Source of the DNA: an uncultured beta proteobacterium
Lineage (GTDB): Bacteria > Pseudomonadota > Gammaproteobacteria > Burkholderiales > Burkholderiaceae_C
NCBI GenBank assembly: GCA_903832285.1
Contig: CAILAY010000082.1
Location: 1-63,512, forward strand
Direction: 5' to 3'
Length of the DNA stretch: 63,512 bases
Part shown: positions 31,553 to 40,170 of the stretch, piece after piece
How positions within the stretch are numbered: the stretch's first letter is position 1
How the letters are laid out: each line of letters opens with the position of its first letter
Program-made: the position numbers and the translations under genes
Notes under the pieces: generated by a model
Database searches by the model: none
What the model was told of the DNA's origin: nothing
The model's input: the letters and a program-made list of their open reading frames with translations, nothing else

Positions 31553-33511
31553 ATGTCCACCCCCACCGAAACCACTGCGCTCAAGCCGCTCAACTTTCGT
31601 CGCTACAAAGACGGCGACTCCAAAGTGCGGTCCTGGCAGAAGGAGATTTTTGATGCCGGCCATTCGCACAAATGTCCGACCTATATTCAAAGCACGGCGC
31701 CGTGCCAGGGCAGTTGTCCGGCGGGTGAAGACATCCGCGGCTACCTCAACATCGTGCGCGGCACCGAGAAACCGCCGACCGGCGTGTCCTGGCAGGAATA
31801 CGCGTTTCGCCGTCTGACCGAAGCCAACCCTTTCCCCTCGGTCATGGGCCGAGTCTGCCCGGCACCCTGCGAATCCGGATGCAACCGCAATCAGGTGGAA
31901 GACTTCGTCGGCATCAACTCGGTGGAGCACTTTCTGGGCGACTACGCGATCCAGAACAAGCTGGCTTTCCCCAAGCCCGTGACTTCCAGCGGCAAGAAGG
32001 TCGCCGTCATCGGCGGCGGTCCGGCCGGTCTGTCGGCCGCGTACCAGCTCGCCATCAAGGGCCATGACGTGACAATCTTCGACGAGCGCGCCGAACTCGG
32101 CGGCATGATGCGCTACGGCATCCCGGGCTTTCGCACGCCGCGTGACGTGCTCGACGCGGAGATCCAGCGCATCATCGATCTGGGCATCAAGACGCGCATG
32201 AATTGCCGCATCGGCACCGACATCACCATGGCCCAAATTCGCACCGGGTTCGACGCCGTGTTCCTGGGTCTGGGCGCGCAATCCGGGCGGGCGCTGGCGG
32301 TGGATGGCGCGGACGCGCCCAACTGCGTGACGGCTACTTCCTTCCTCAAGGCCTTCAATGACGGACGATTGCGTCATGTGGGCAAGCGCGTCGTGGTGGT
32401 CGGCGGCGGCGACACCTCGATTGACGTGGCCACGGTGGCGCGGCGACTGGGCCACATCGACAAGATCAACGAATCGGACCGACCTGAACACGCCATCACC
32501 GGTCACGTGGCGCACGACGTGGCCGAAGTGTCGGCGCGTCAGGGCGCCGAGGTCACGCTGACGTCGGTCTTTGCCACGGACAAGATGCAGGCCACCCGGC
32601 ACGAGGTGGAACAGGCACTGGCCGAGGGCATTGCCATCCGTGGCGGCATGGCGCCCATCGCCGTGCTGCGCGGGCCTGACGGACGCGCCACCGCACTGCG
32701 CGTCGTGCGCTGCGAGGCAAAGATCGTCAGTGGACGCCTGGAGATCAAGAACATTGAAGGCACGGAAGAAGACATCCCGGCCGACCTGATCGTCTCCGCC
32801 ATCGGCCAGGCGGTGGATTTCACCGGACTGGACGAATTCAACAACGGCAAAGGCGCGGTGAACAGCGACAAAAATTACCAGGTGCAGGGGCAGCCAGGCT
32901 GCTTCGTCGGGGGCGACGTGGTGCGACCGCACCTGCTGACGACGGCCATCGGCCATGGCGCGATCGCGGCCGACGGCATCGACCGCTATTTGCAGAACGA
33001 GCCACTGGAGAAGCGCCCCAAGATCGACGTCCATACCTTCGACCTGAAGCGCAAGATGATCGAAAAGGGTTACACCTTCAGCGAGGTGCACGAGCCCATT
33101 CGCGGCACCTACCAGAACACTGCGGCAATCCACAACTTCGACAACCGCTCGGACCGCTACGTGATCTCGCACAAGGAGTTGTTCCTGGGACACTTCCCCT
33201 ATGTGGCTCGCAATCGTCGTGGCGTGGTGACGCTCACGGCCGATCAGGCCCTGAACAATTTCGAGGAGCGTCTGCAGCCGCTGCTGGAAGCCCAGGCCCA
33301 GGCCGAGGCCAAACGCTGCATGAGCTGCGGCCAGTGCTTTGAGTGCGACAACTGCGTGGTCTATTGCCCGCAGACTGCGGTCTTCAAGGTGCCCAAGAGC
33401 AAGTCCACCATGGGCCGTTATGTCGACACCGATTACAGCAAGTGCATCGGTTGCCACATCTGCGCCGACGTATGTCCCACCGGTTACATCCAGATGGGAT
33501 TGGGAGACTAG
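31553..33511 (+). CDS. dsrL: DsrL, iron-sulfur flavoprotein NAD(P)H oxidoreductase
   Basis: A cytoplasmic oxidoreductase related to the small subunit of glutamate synthase. It takes electrons from DsrAB to NAD(P)+ in sulfur oxidisers. The 652-residue protein has an N-terminal cluster region (CPTYIQSTAPCQGSCPAGED, GRVCPAPCESGCNRNQVEDF), an FAD loop KVAVIGGGPAGLSAAYQLA and a second dinucleotide loop RVVVVGGGDTSIDVATVAR. It ends in a ferredoxin domain (CMSCGQCFECDNCVVYCPQ, CIGCHICADVCPTGY). Length and the C-terminal ferredoxin match the DsrL-1 type of oxidisers. Confidence 0.96.
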   Translation: MSTPTETTALKPLNFRRYKDGDSKVRSWQKEIFDAGHSHKCPTYIQSTAPCQGSCPAGEDIRGYLNIVRGTEKPPTGVSWQEYAFRRLTEANPFPSVMGRVCPAPCESGCNRNQVEDFVGINSVEHFLGDYAIQNKLAFPKPVTSSGKKVAVIGGGPAGLSAAYQLAIKGHDVTIFDERAELGGMMRYGIPGFRTPRDVLDAEIQRIIDLGIKTRMNCRIGTDITMAQIRTGFDAVFLGLGAQSGRALAVDGADAPNCVTATSFLKAFNDGRLRHVGKRVVVVGGGDTSIDVATVARRLGHIDKINESDRPEHAITGHVAHDVAEVSARQGAEVTLTSVFATDKMQATRHEVEQALAEGIAIRGGMAPIAVLRGPDGRATALRVVRCEAKIVSGRLEIKNIEGTEEDIPADLIVSAIGQAVDFTGLDEFNNGKGAVNSDKNYQVQGQPGCFVGGDVVRPHLLTTAIGHGAIAADGIDRYLQNEPLEKRPKIDVHTFDLKRKMIEKGYTFSEVHEPIRGTYQNTAAIHNFDNRSDRYVISHKELFLGHFPYVARNRRGVVTLTADQALNNFEERLQPLLEAQAQAEAKRCMSCGQCFECDNCVVYCPQTAVFKVPKSKSTMGRYVDTDYSKCIGCHICADVCPTGYIQMGLGD

Positions 33512-33514
33512 GCT

Positions 33515-33937
33515 GTGCTGCGGCTAGCCACGTTCGCTTTCAAGATATCACTGCGCGCCCTGGGACGGTGTGCCGCGGTCTGTGGGCTGCTGCTGGCCGC
33601 GTGCCTCGCCGCGGCCGCCGAATCCCCCGCTATCAGCGCGAGCCGCGTGCCGCAGCCGATCATTGAAGCGGCGCGTGGTGGAAGCTGCGTCGCAGAGCCT
33701 GGTTTCATGCGGCGCAACCACATGGACTTGCTCAAGCACCAGCGCGACGACACTCTGCGCGGTGGCTTGCGCGAGACCAAGTACAGCCTGAAGGAATGCA
33801 TTGCCTGTCACGCCAGCCAGAGCACGAACAGTGTCACCGCCGCCGCAAGCAACTTCTGCCAGAGCTGTCACGCCTACGCCGCCGTGCACATCGACTGCTT
33901 TGAGTGCCACGCCAACCAGCCACAGGCCAAGCTATGA
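33515..33937 (+). CDS. dsrJ: DsrJ, triheme cytochrome c subunit
   Basis: A periplasmic three-haem cytochrome anchored by its N-terminal hydrophobic segment, part of DsrMKJOP. The 140-residue protein has three CXXCH motifs: CIACHASQ, CQSCHAYA and CFECHANQ. The cysteine expected as the unusual haem ligand is in GGSCVAEPGFMRRNH. The start is GTG at 33515, three bases after the dsrL stop. Its stop overlaps the ATG of dsrO by the ATGA arrangement. Confidence 0.95.
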   Translation: MLRLATFAFKISLRALGRCAAVCGLLLAACLAAAAESPAISASRVPQPIIEAARGGSCVAEPGFMRRNHMDLLKHQRDDTLRGGLRETKYSLKECIACHASQSTNSVTAAASNFCQSCHAYAAVHIDCFECHANQPQAKL

Positions 33938-34689
33938 GCGCCCCCACTTCATCTGACAAGAGGCGCTCGACCGCCACCGGTCGCCGCGCATTTTTGGGGG
34001 TCGCTGCGGCTGGTGCGCTCGGCGTGCTATTGGCCCCCGGTGTGCGCCTGATCGAGATTGCACAGGCCGCCACTGCAAGCACTGGAGCGAACCCGAAAGT
34101 GCGCTGGGGCATGCTGATCGACAGCACGAAATGCACTACGGGATGCACCGACTGCGTCACTGCCTGCAACAGCGAGAACGGCCTTTCCGGCGGCAAGCTT
34201 CCCACCGACTCGCAGTGGATTCGCAAGATCGAGATCAAGGAGTTGCGCACCAGCAAGACCCAGTCGCTGCCCATGATGTGCCAGCACTGCGCCGAGCCGC
34301 CCTGCGTGGACGTGTGCCCAACCGGTGCCTCCTTCAAGCGCGCTGACGGCATCGTGCTGGTGGACAAGCACATCTGCATCGGTTGCCGCTACTGCGTCAT
34401 GGCCTGCCCCTACAAGGCGCGCTCCTTTGTGCACGAACCGCTGAGCCAGCAAAAACCCGACGTGCCGCGCGGCAAGGGCACGGTGGAAGGCTGCACCCTG
34501 TGCGTGCACAAGGTCGACAAAGGCGAATCCCCGGCCTGTGTCAGCGCCTGCTCCGCCGCAGGCCACGGCGCCATGGTGTTTGGCGACTTGAACGACCCGA
34601 ACTCCGAGATCTCGCAACGCGTGGCCAGCTATGCGACGCGCCAGATTCGCGAAGACCTGAACCTGAACACCGGTATACGTTACTTATGA
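33934..34689 (+). CDS. dsrO: DsrO, periplasmic iron-sulfur subunit
   Basis: A Tat-exported ferredoxin-like subunit of DsrMKJOP that relays electrons between DsrJ and DsrP. The 251-residue protein starts with a twin-arginine leader TGRRAFLGVAAAGALGVLLA. Four [4Fe-4S] cysteine groups follow, including CTTGCTDCVTAC, CQHCAEPPCVDVCPTG, CIGCRYCVMACPYKA and CTLCVHKVDKGESPACVSAC. An upstream in-frame start inside dsrJ was rejected. The gap to dsrP is 139 bases and holds a repeat. Confidence 0.95.
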   Translation: MSAPTSSDKRRSTATGRRAFLGVAAAGALGVLLAPGVRLIEIAQAATASTGANPKVRWGMLIDSTKCTTGCTDCVTACNSENGLSGGKLPTDSQWIRKIEIKELRTSKTQSLPMMCQHCAEPPCVDVCPTGASFKRADGIVLVDKHICIGCRYCVMACPYKARSFVHEPLSQQKPDVPRGKGTVEGCTLCVHKVDKGESPACVSACSAAGHGAMVFGDLNDPNSEISQRVASYATRQIREDLNLNTGIRYL

Positions 34690-34690
34690 A

Positions 34691-34790
34691 ACACCCCCGT
34701 TGCTTACCCACTTCGCGTGGCCGCATACCCCCTCAAGGGGGCAACGCCAGCGGCCCGGCAAGGCCGGTTCCACGGCGTTCCTGGAAGGAT
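34691..34790. repeat. Palindromic dispersed repeat in the dsrO-dsrP gap
   Basis: CCCCC (34728-34732) and GGGGG (34737-34741) form a perfect hairpin with loop TCAA. Next to it AACGCC (34743-34748) pairs with GGCGTT (34774-34779) around a GGCC-rich inner stem. The overall sequence looks like an intergenic repeat that I remember from Comamonadaceae genomes, which I cannot verify here. It interrupts an otherwise tight operon, so it could attenuate or stabilise the message. Confidence 0.55.
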
Positions 34791-34828
34791 GCGGCGCATT
34801 GGTTGCCAATCAAAATTGAGCCCGTCAA

Positions 34829-36052
34829 ATGAAGATTGCACTGCGTCAACTTGAAGGCACAAGCATCGGCTACTACGGCCTGCTGGTTGCGCTGGGTCTG
34901 GTCACCCTGCTGGGCCTGGGCGCAGTCTGGACCATGGAACACTACGGTCACATCGTCACCGGCATGAACAACCAGACCGTCTGGGGCCTGCCACATGTGT
35001 TCGCGGTGTACCTGGTGGTGACAGCGTCCGGTGCGCTTAACGTCGCCTCCATGGCCTCAGTCTTCGGCAAGACCGAGTTCAAACCGCTGGCGCCGTTGTC
35101 GGGTTTGCTGGCACTGGCTTTGCTGCTCGGTGGCCTGACCGTGCTGATGCTGGACCTGGGGCGTCCCGACCGGCTCATCGTGGCCATGACGCACTTCAAC
35201 TTCAAGTCGATCTTCGCCTTGAACATCATTCTCTATTCGGGTTTCATGGGCATCGTCATCGCCTACCTGTGGACCCAGATGGAATACGGCATGGGCCGTT
35301 TTACCCCGCTGGCCGGCCTGGCCGCCTTCGTCTGGCGCATGGCACTGACAACAGGCACCGGCTCGATCTTCGGCTTTCTGGTGGCGCGCCAGGCCTACGA
35401 CTCGGCCCTGCTCGCGCCGCTGTTCATCGCGCTCTCGCTCAGCTATGGCCTGGCGGTGTTCGTGCTGGTGCTGATGCTGGCCTGCAAGGGCAGCGGTCGG
35501 CCCCTGGGTGATGCGCTGCTGGCGCGGTTTGCGCGTCTGCAAATCATCTTTGTTGCGGCGGGCCTCTACTTTGTACTCGTTTACCACCTCACCAATCTGT
35601 ACTTCACCAAGCACCACGACTTCGAGCGTTTCCTGTTGCTCGATGGTGGCATCTACACGCTGCTGTTCTGGCTCGGCCAGGTGCTGCTCGGTGGCGTGTT
35701 GCCGATGCTCCTGCTGCTGCACCCTGGAATCGGCGCAATGCGAAGCCGCATCGCGGCTGCGGCGGCGCTGGTGACACTCGGCGGCTTTGCGCAGATGTTC
35801 GTCACCATCGTTGGCGGCCAGGCGTTCCCACTGGTGCTGTTTCCCGGCAAGCAGGTAAGCAGCAGCTTTGCCGACGGCGTGGTAAACAGCTACATCCCCA
35901 GCCTGCCCGAGTGGTTGCTGGGTTTCGCGGGATTGGCCATCGTCGGCCTGATCACGATGCTGGCGCTGAAATTCCTGGACTTCTTGCCGCAACGTCTGGA
36001 CGACGAGGCGATGCAAATGGGCGAGGCCAGGCAGGCCGCCGCCAGCACCTGA
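34829..36052 (+). CDS. dsrP: DsrP, NrfD-family membrane subunit
   Basis: The second membrane subunit of DsrMKJOP, of the NrfD/PsrC quinone-interacting family. The 407-residue protein has about ten hydrophobic segments, beginning GYYGLLVALGLVTLLGLGAV, and contains the family block ALLLGGLTVLMLDLGRPDRL near the third segment. No cofactor motif is expected. It would link the quinone pool to DsrO and DsrJ on the periplasmic side. dsrN starts 22 bases downstream. Confidence 0.95.
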   Translation: MKIALRQLEGTSIGYYGLLVALGLVTLLGLGAVWTMEHYGHIVTGMNNQTVWGLPHVFAVYLVVTASGALNVASMASVFGKTEFKPLAPLSGLLALALLLGGLTVLMLDLGRPDRLIVAMTHFNFKSIFALNIILYSGFMGIVIAYLWTQMEYGMGRFTPLAGLAAFVWRMALTTGTGSIFGFLVARQAYDSALLAPLFIALSLSYGLAVFVLVLMLACKGSGRPLGDALLARFARLQIIFVAAGLYFVLVYHLTNLYFTKHHDFERFLLLDGGIYTLLFWLGQVLLGGVLPMLLLLHPGIGAMRSRIAAAAALVTLGGFAQMFVTIVGGQAFPLVLFPGKQVSSSFADGVVNSYIPSLPEWLLGFAGLAIVGLITMLALKFLDFLPQRLDDEAMQMGEARQAAAST

Positions 36053-36074
36053 GTTCCGCCAGAATTTTCCCCGC

Positions 36075-37820
36075 ATGTCGCGCCTTCTGATTTCGGCGGC
36101 CCACAAATCTTCCGGCAAGACGACCGTCACGGTCGGTCTGTGCGCCGCGCTTTCGGCACGGCGTCTGACGGTGCAGGCCTTCAAGAAGGGCCCCGACTAC
36201 ATCGACCCGATGTGGCTCACACAGGCCAGCGGGCGTGACTGTTTCAACCTCGATCCTTTCTTGATGACGGCCCAGCAGATCAACACCTGCTTCACGCGCC
36301 ACAGCGAAGCTGCGGACATCAGCATCGTGGAAGGCAACAAGGGCTTGTACGACGGGCTCGCGCTAGACGGCAGCAACTCCAATGCCGCGCTGGCACAACT
36401 GCTGGACCTGCCCGTGATGCTGGTGCTGGACGCGCGCGGCATGACGCGCGGCATCGCGCCGCTGATTCTGGGCTACCAGGCCTTTGATCGACGCATCCGC
36501 ATTGCCGGTGTGATTCTGAATCAGTTGGGCGGAGCCCGGCACGAATCCAAGCTGCGCGCCGTGATCGAGCACTACACCGATGTACAGGTATTGGGTGCCA
36601 TCGCCCACGACCCGAGTCTGGCCGTGGTGGAACGCCATCTTGGCCTGATGCCCAACCATGAACTGGACGACGCCGCGCAGCGCGTGCGAACGATGGGTGA
36701 ACGCATTGCGGCACAGGTGGATTTGGATCGGGTGCTGCGGGTGGCGGCCAGTGCCGCGCCGCTGGCGGTTTGGCCTGATGAAGGCATAACCGTTCACCCT
36801 GAACCTGTCGCAGGGACGCCCGTTCGCATCGCCATGGCACGCGACAGGGCCTTCGGCTTCTATTACCCGGACGACATCGCTGCCCTGCAAGCAGCGGGTG
36901 CAGACATCGTCCCGTTCGATACCCTGACCGACCCCTGTCTGCCCGAGGTGGACGGGCTGTTCATTGGTGGCGGTTTTCCGGAAATGTTCATGCCGGAACT
37001 GCAAGCCAACGTCACGCTGCGCACCAGCGTCCGCAGCGCCATCGAGGCGGGTCTGCCGGTCTATGCCGAGTGCGGCGGCCTGATGTATCTGGCGCGCAGC
37101 CTGCGCTGGAAGGACAAGGTCTACGACATGGTGGGAGCCCTGCCGGTGGATGTGGTGATGCACGAGCGCCCTGTGGGCCGCGGCTACGTTGAGTTGGAGT
37201 CAACGGCGGATGCGCCCTGGCCATCCTCTGACAGCGACACACCGCATACGCTTCGTGGCCACGAATTCCACTACTCCAGCCTGGAAAATGCCGCTCCCGA
37301 TTTGAAGTTCGCCTACCGCGTGCTGCGCGGGCACGGCGTGGACGGAGAACACGACGGCATCGTGCACCGCAACGTGTTGGCCTCGTACGCCCATTTGCGC
37401 AGCGGCGCCGGCACCGACTGGGCGCCCCGCTTTGTAGCGTTTGTGCGATCCCAAAAATCAAAACTGCAGGCCGTTGCAAGCACTCGAACCGTGCTCGTCA
37501 AAGGCCAGGAAATCAACACCGACGCCGAGGGCTATCTGCAAAACCTGGATGACTGGTCGGAAGACTTTGCCCGGGCCCAGGCGGCTGCCGAAGGATTGGA
37601 ACTGAGCGCCGCGCACTGGGAAGTCATCCGTTTTTTGCGCGCCCATTTCGAGGAGCATCGCGTGCAGGCGCAGGTACGAGCCATGATCTGGCACTTCAGC
37701 CAGGCTTGGGGAAGAGAACGCGGTAACAATCATGCTTTGCATGAACTTTTTCCCGTCGGAGGCCCGCAAAAGCAGGGCAACCGGCTCGCCGGCCTTTGGA
37801 AAACCAAAGGCGAACATTAG
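36075..37820 (+). CDS. dsrN: DsrN siroheme amidase fused to a C-terminal DsrC-like domain
   Basis: Residues 1 to about 460 are a CbiA/CobB-type glutamine amidotransferase. They include the P-loop SAAHKSSGKTTVTVGLCAAL, the glutaminase cysteine in VYAECGGLMYLA and GHEFHYSSLENA. DsrN amidates siroheme for DsrAB. Residues about 472-581 form an extra domain of the DsrC/TusE fold: DAEGYLQNLDDWSEDFARAQ, LSAAHWEVIRFLRAHFEEHR and LHELFPVGGPQKQ. This part is 110 residues, exactly the length of DsrC. Its tail, NRLAGLWKTKGEH, has neither DsrC cysteine. The frame is continuous with no stop. Stand-alone DsrN is about 460 residues, so the fusion is unusual. Confidence 0.92.
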   Translation: MSRLLISAAHKSSGKTTVTVGLCAALSARRLTVQAFKKGPDYIDPMWLTQASGRDCFNLDPFLMTAQQINTCFTRHSEAADISIVEGNKGLYDGLALDGSNSNAALAQLLDLPVMLVLDARGMTRGIAPLILGYQAFDRRIRIAGVILNQLGGARHESKLRAVIEHYTDVQVLGAIAHDPSLAVVERHLGLMPNHELDDAAQRVRTMGERIAAQVDLDRVLRVAASAAPLAVWPDEGITVHPEPVAGTPVRIAMARDRAFGFYYPDDIAALQAAGADIVPFDTLTDPCLPEVDGLFIGGGFPEMFMPELQANVTLRTSVRSAIEAGLPVYAECGGLMYLARSLRWKDKVYDMVGALPVDVVMHERPVGRGYVELESTADAPWPSSDSDTPHTLRGHEFHYSSLENAAPDLKFAYRVLRGHGVDGEHDGIVHRNVLASYAHLRSGAGTDWAPRFVAFVRSQKSKLQAVASTRTVLVKGQEINTDAEGYLQNLDDWSEDFARAQAAAEGLELSAAHWEVIRFLRAHFEEHRVQAQVRAMIWHFSQAWGRERGNNHALHELFPVGGPQKQGNRLAGLWKTKGEH

Positions 37821-37828
37821 AAGATTTT

Positions 37829-37882
37829 GCGGGACAGAGGTTATTGGGGTCAGAGCCCAATAACTTAGGCTCTGTCCTCAAC
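37829..37882. repeat. GCGGGACAGA / CTCTGTCCTCAAC inverted-repeat element in the dsrN-dsrR gap
   Basis: GCGGGACAGA (37829-37838) and CTCTGTCCTCAAC (37870-37882) match words found at 27664-27741. Inside, GTTATTGGG and CCCAATAAC form a perfect 9-base inverted repeat. The whole can fold into a long hairpin in the message between dsrN and dsrR. There is no T-run after it, so it does not look like a terminator. An AGGAGG site for dsrR follows. Confidence 0.55.
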
Positions 37883-37898
37883 TGATCAGGAGGTATTT

Positions 37899-38288
37899 AT
37901 GTTTTCACTAACCCCAGCCGCCGCGCGGCAAATTCAGCAAGCGGCCAGTGGCGAAAGCCTGTCCCTGCGCATCGCAGCGCGAGTCGATGCCGATGGCACG
38001 GTCGCCTACGGAATGGGCTTTGACGACGCCAAGGACGACGACATGAAGCTCGACATCGAAGGCATCGCCGTCGTGATCGCCGAGGAGTTCCAGTATGTGC
38101 TGAACGACATCGTGCTGGATTTCGTCGAACTCGAACCCGGTGAGTTCAACTTCATCTTTGCCGATGCGGCGTTATTGGAGTCAGACACCCATAACGCCCA
38201 AGCCGCTGGCGGTTGTAGCACGGCTGGCTGTGGCGGCGGGGGTTGTGGTGGCGGCGACGGCTGTGGCAGCACGGGACGCACCCATTGA
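37899..38288 (+). CDS. dsrR: DsrR, A-type scaffold-like protein with Cys/Gly-rich tail
   Basis: A 129-residue protein of the IscA-like fold: [20 protein letters not shown] and [20 protein letters not shown]. DsrR of Allochromatium lacks the cluster cysteines and is thought to act in dsr expression control after transcription. Here the fold ends near residue 98. It is followed by a tail with four cysteines spaced C-x4-C-x4-C-x5-C among glycines, which might bind metal or a cluster. A strong AGGAGG site precedes the ATG. Confidence 0.85.
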   Translation: MFSLTPAAARQIQQAASGESLSLRIAARVDADGTVAYGMGFDDAKDDDMKLDIEGIAVVIAEEFQYVLNDIVLDFVELEPGEFNFIFADAALLESDTHNAQAAGGCSTAGCGGGGCGGGDGCGSTGRTH

Positions 38289-39076
38289 CAACCAACGCCA
38301 CGACCGCTGCATCGCCAGCAGGGCGCGTCTATCTTGTGGGCGCCGGCCCCGGTGACCCCGAATTGCTGACGCTGCGCGCCGTGCACCTGTTGCAACAGAC
38401 CGACGTCATCGTTTACGACCATCTGGTATCCGCGGCCGTGCTTGACTTTGTACGACCCGGAGCCGAGCGCATCTACGCGGGCAAGCGGCGCAACGAACAC
38501 ACGCTGCGTCAGGAACAGATCAACACCCTACTGGTCGGATTGGCACGCGAGGGCAAGCACGTAGTTCGACTCAAGGGTGGCGACCCCTTCATCTTCGGGC
38601 GCGGCGGCGAAGAGTTGCAGACGCTGGCCGCGCACGGCGTGGCGTTTGAAGTGGTACCCGGGGTCACCGCAGCGTCGGGCGTGTCCAGCTACGCCGGCAT
38701 TCCGCTCACGCACCGCGACTACGCGCAAAGCTGTCTGTTCGTCACAGGGCACCTCAAGGACGGCACGGCGGCCCTGGACTGGCCTGCCATGGTGCGGCTG
38801 CGCCAGACCGTGGTGATCTACATGGGTCTGGGAGGCTTAAGTGAAATCTGCCGCCAGATGATGGCCCACGGCGCAACGCCGGACCTGCCCATTGCGGTCG
38901 TGCAAAACGGCAGCGTTGCCACGCAGAAGGTCGTCATCGGCACCCTGGCCGACATGCCGCAGCGGGTCGCCGATGAGGGTTTGGTATCGCCCTGCCTCAC
39001 GATTATTGGCGAGGTGGTGAAACTGCATGGATCGCTGGCCTGGTTCCAACCTGAGACGGCGGGCATCACACCATAG
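38285..39076 (+). CDS. cobA: Uroporphyrinogen-III C-methyltransferase (SUMT)
   Basis: A cytoplasmic S-adenosylmethionine-dependent enzyme that makes precorrin-2, the precursor of the siroheme in DsrAB. The 263-residue protein has the SUMT motifs [50 protein letters not shown] and [11 protein letters not shown]. The likely start is TTG at 38285, which overlaps the dsrR stop (TTGA). An earlier in-frame start lies inside dsrR. Its place at the end of the dsr operon supports a role in siroheme supply. Confidence 0.92.
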   Translation: MTTNATTAASPAGRVYLVGAGPGDPELLTLRAVHLLQQTDVIVYDHLVSAAVLDFVRPGAERIYAGKRRNEHTLRQEQINTLLVGLAREGKHVVRLKGGDPFIFGRGGEELQTLAAHGVAFEVVPGVTAASGVSSYAGIPLTHRDYAQSCLFVTGHLKDGTAALDWPAMVRLRQTVVIYMGLGGLSEICRQMMAHGATPDLPIAVVQNGSVATQKVVIGTLADMPQRVADEGLVSPCLTIIGEVVKLHGSLAWFQPETAGITP

Positions 39077-39252
39077 AGGGAATTCTGTCCAGCACCCTAT
39101 TGGGTCAGCGCCACAGGCACAATGTCGACATGGGCTAGGCTGGACGCAGCCCGCGGCGGGCGCCGTACAACGCCCGGCTTCGTCACTGAACTTCCCTATG
39201 GAACTCACCACCCCGCTGTCATTACCCACTCAACCTGTGCGCGCCAACTAGG

Positions 39253-40149
39253 ATGTCGGACCGTTTCTTGTTTTGGGGACCCACGCTGATCTGGGCGACC
39301 ACCTGGCACGCCATCCTGTACCAACTGGGCGATGTGTCCGTCTTGCAATCGGTTGCAATGCGATTTGGCTTGGCCAGCGTCATGCTGTTTGCGATTGCGC
39401 GCTGGCGTGGCGAGTCGGTGGCGAGCAGCGTGGGTTTGCACGGCTGGCTGCTGCTGACGGGCGCGGTGCAGTACGGCCTGAATTACATGGCCACCTACGA
39501 AGCTGAAAAGCACCTGGCCTCGGGCTTGTTGGCGGTGTTGTTTTCCCTGATGATCTTCACCAACGCCATTGGCGGCGCGTTATTTTTCGGCCAGGCCATC
39601 ACGCGGCGCTTCATGGCGTACGGCGCCGTGGGTGTAGCGGGCATCGTGTTGATCTTCTGGCCCGACATCGCCGCGACCCGAAGTGGGCCGGGGGTACTGG
39701 GCGCAGTGGCCTTGGGCCTGACGGCCATCACGATGGCATCGGTGGGCAACATGCTCACGCTGCGCCTGACACGTCGGGGCACGGCGCTGGTGCCGCTGCT
39801 CGCCTGGAGCATGGGCTACGGCGCTGCGGCGCTGATGCTGGTGGGCGCCATCGGCGGGGTTGAGTTCCATCTGGACCCGCGCCCCAGTTACTGGCTGTCG
39901 CTGGCCTACCTCAGCGCCTTCGGTTCCGTGGTGGCGTTCCTGCTGTACTTCAAACTCGCGCAACGCCAGGGGGCCGGGCGCGCCGCGCTGGTGGGTCTGA
40001 TCATTCCGGCGGCAGCGCTGCTGATGTCAGCGTTGTTCGAGGGCTGGCGCCCGACGCTCGTGTCCAGTGCGGGAATCGTTTTCTGCCTGGCAGGGCTGTG
40101 GGGTGCGACGCGTCCGGTACTCGCCCCTGCACCGGCTCACCCAGGCTGA
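39253..40149 (+). CDS. EamA/DMT-family transporter
   Basis: A 298-residue inner-membrane protein with ten hydrophobic segments arranged as two EamA repeats, for example FLFWGPTLIWATTWHAILYQ at the start and LVGLIIPAAALLMSALFEGW near the end. The family exports or imports amino acids and small metabolites; the substrate here cannot be told. It follows the SUMT gene after 176 bases that hold no gene. Such a transporter beside sulfur genes could move a sulfur compound, but this is speculation. Confidence 0.85.
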   Translation: MSDRFLFWGPTLIWATTWHAILYQLGDVSVLQSVAMRFGLASVMLFAIARWRGESVASSVGLHGWLLLTGAVQYGLNYMATYEAEKHLASGLLAVLFSLMIFTNAIGGALFFGQAITRRFMAYGAVGVAGIVLIFWPDIAATRSGPGVLGAVALGLTAITMASVGNMLTLRLTRRGTALVPLLAWSMGYGAAALMLVGAIGGVEFHLDPRPSYWLSLAYLSAFGSVVAFLLYFKLAQRQGAGRAALVGLIIPAAALLMSALFEGWRPTLVSSAGIVFCLAGLWGATRPVLAPAPAHPG

Positions 40150-40170
40150 CCGCTCGCCTCCTGTGCGCCT

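Noticed and set aside
39090..39125. A fourth copy of the 44-nt motif upstream of the DMT transporter
   Set aside because: An ACCCAATAGGGT-like palindrome is present, but the right half with ATAGACG is missing.
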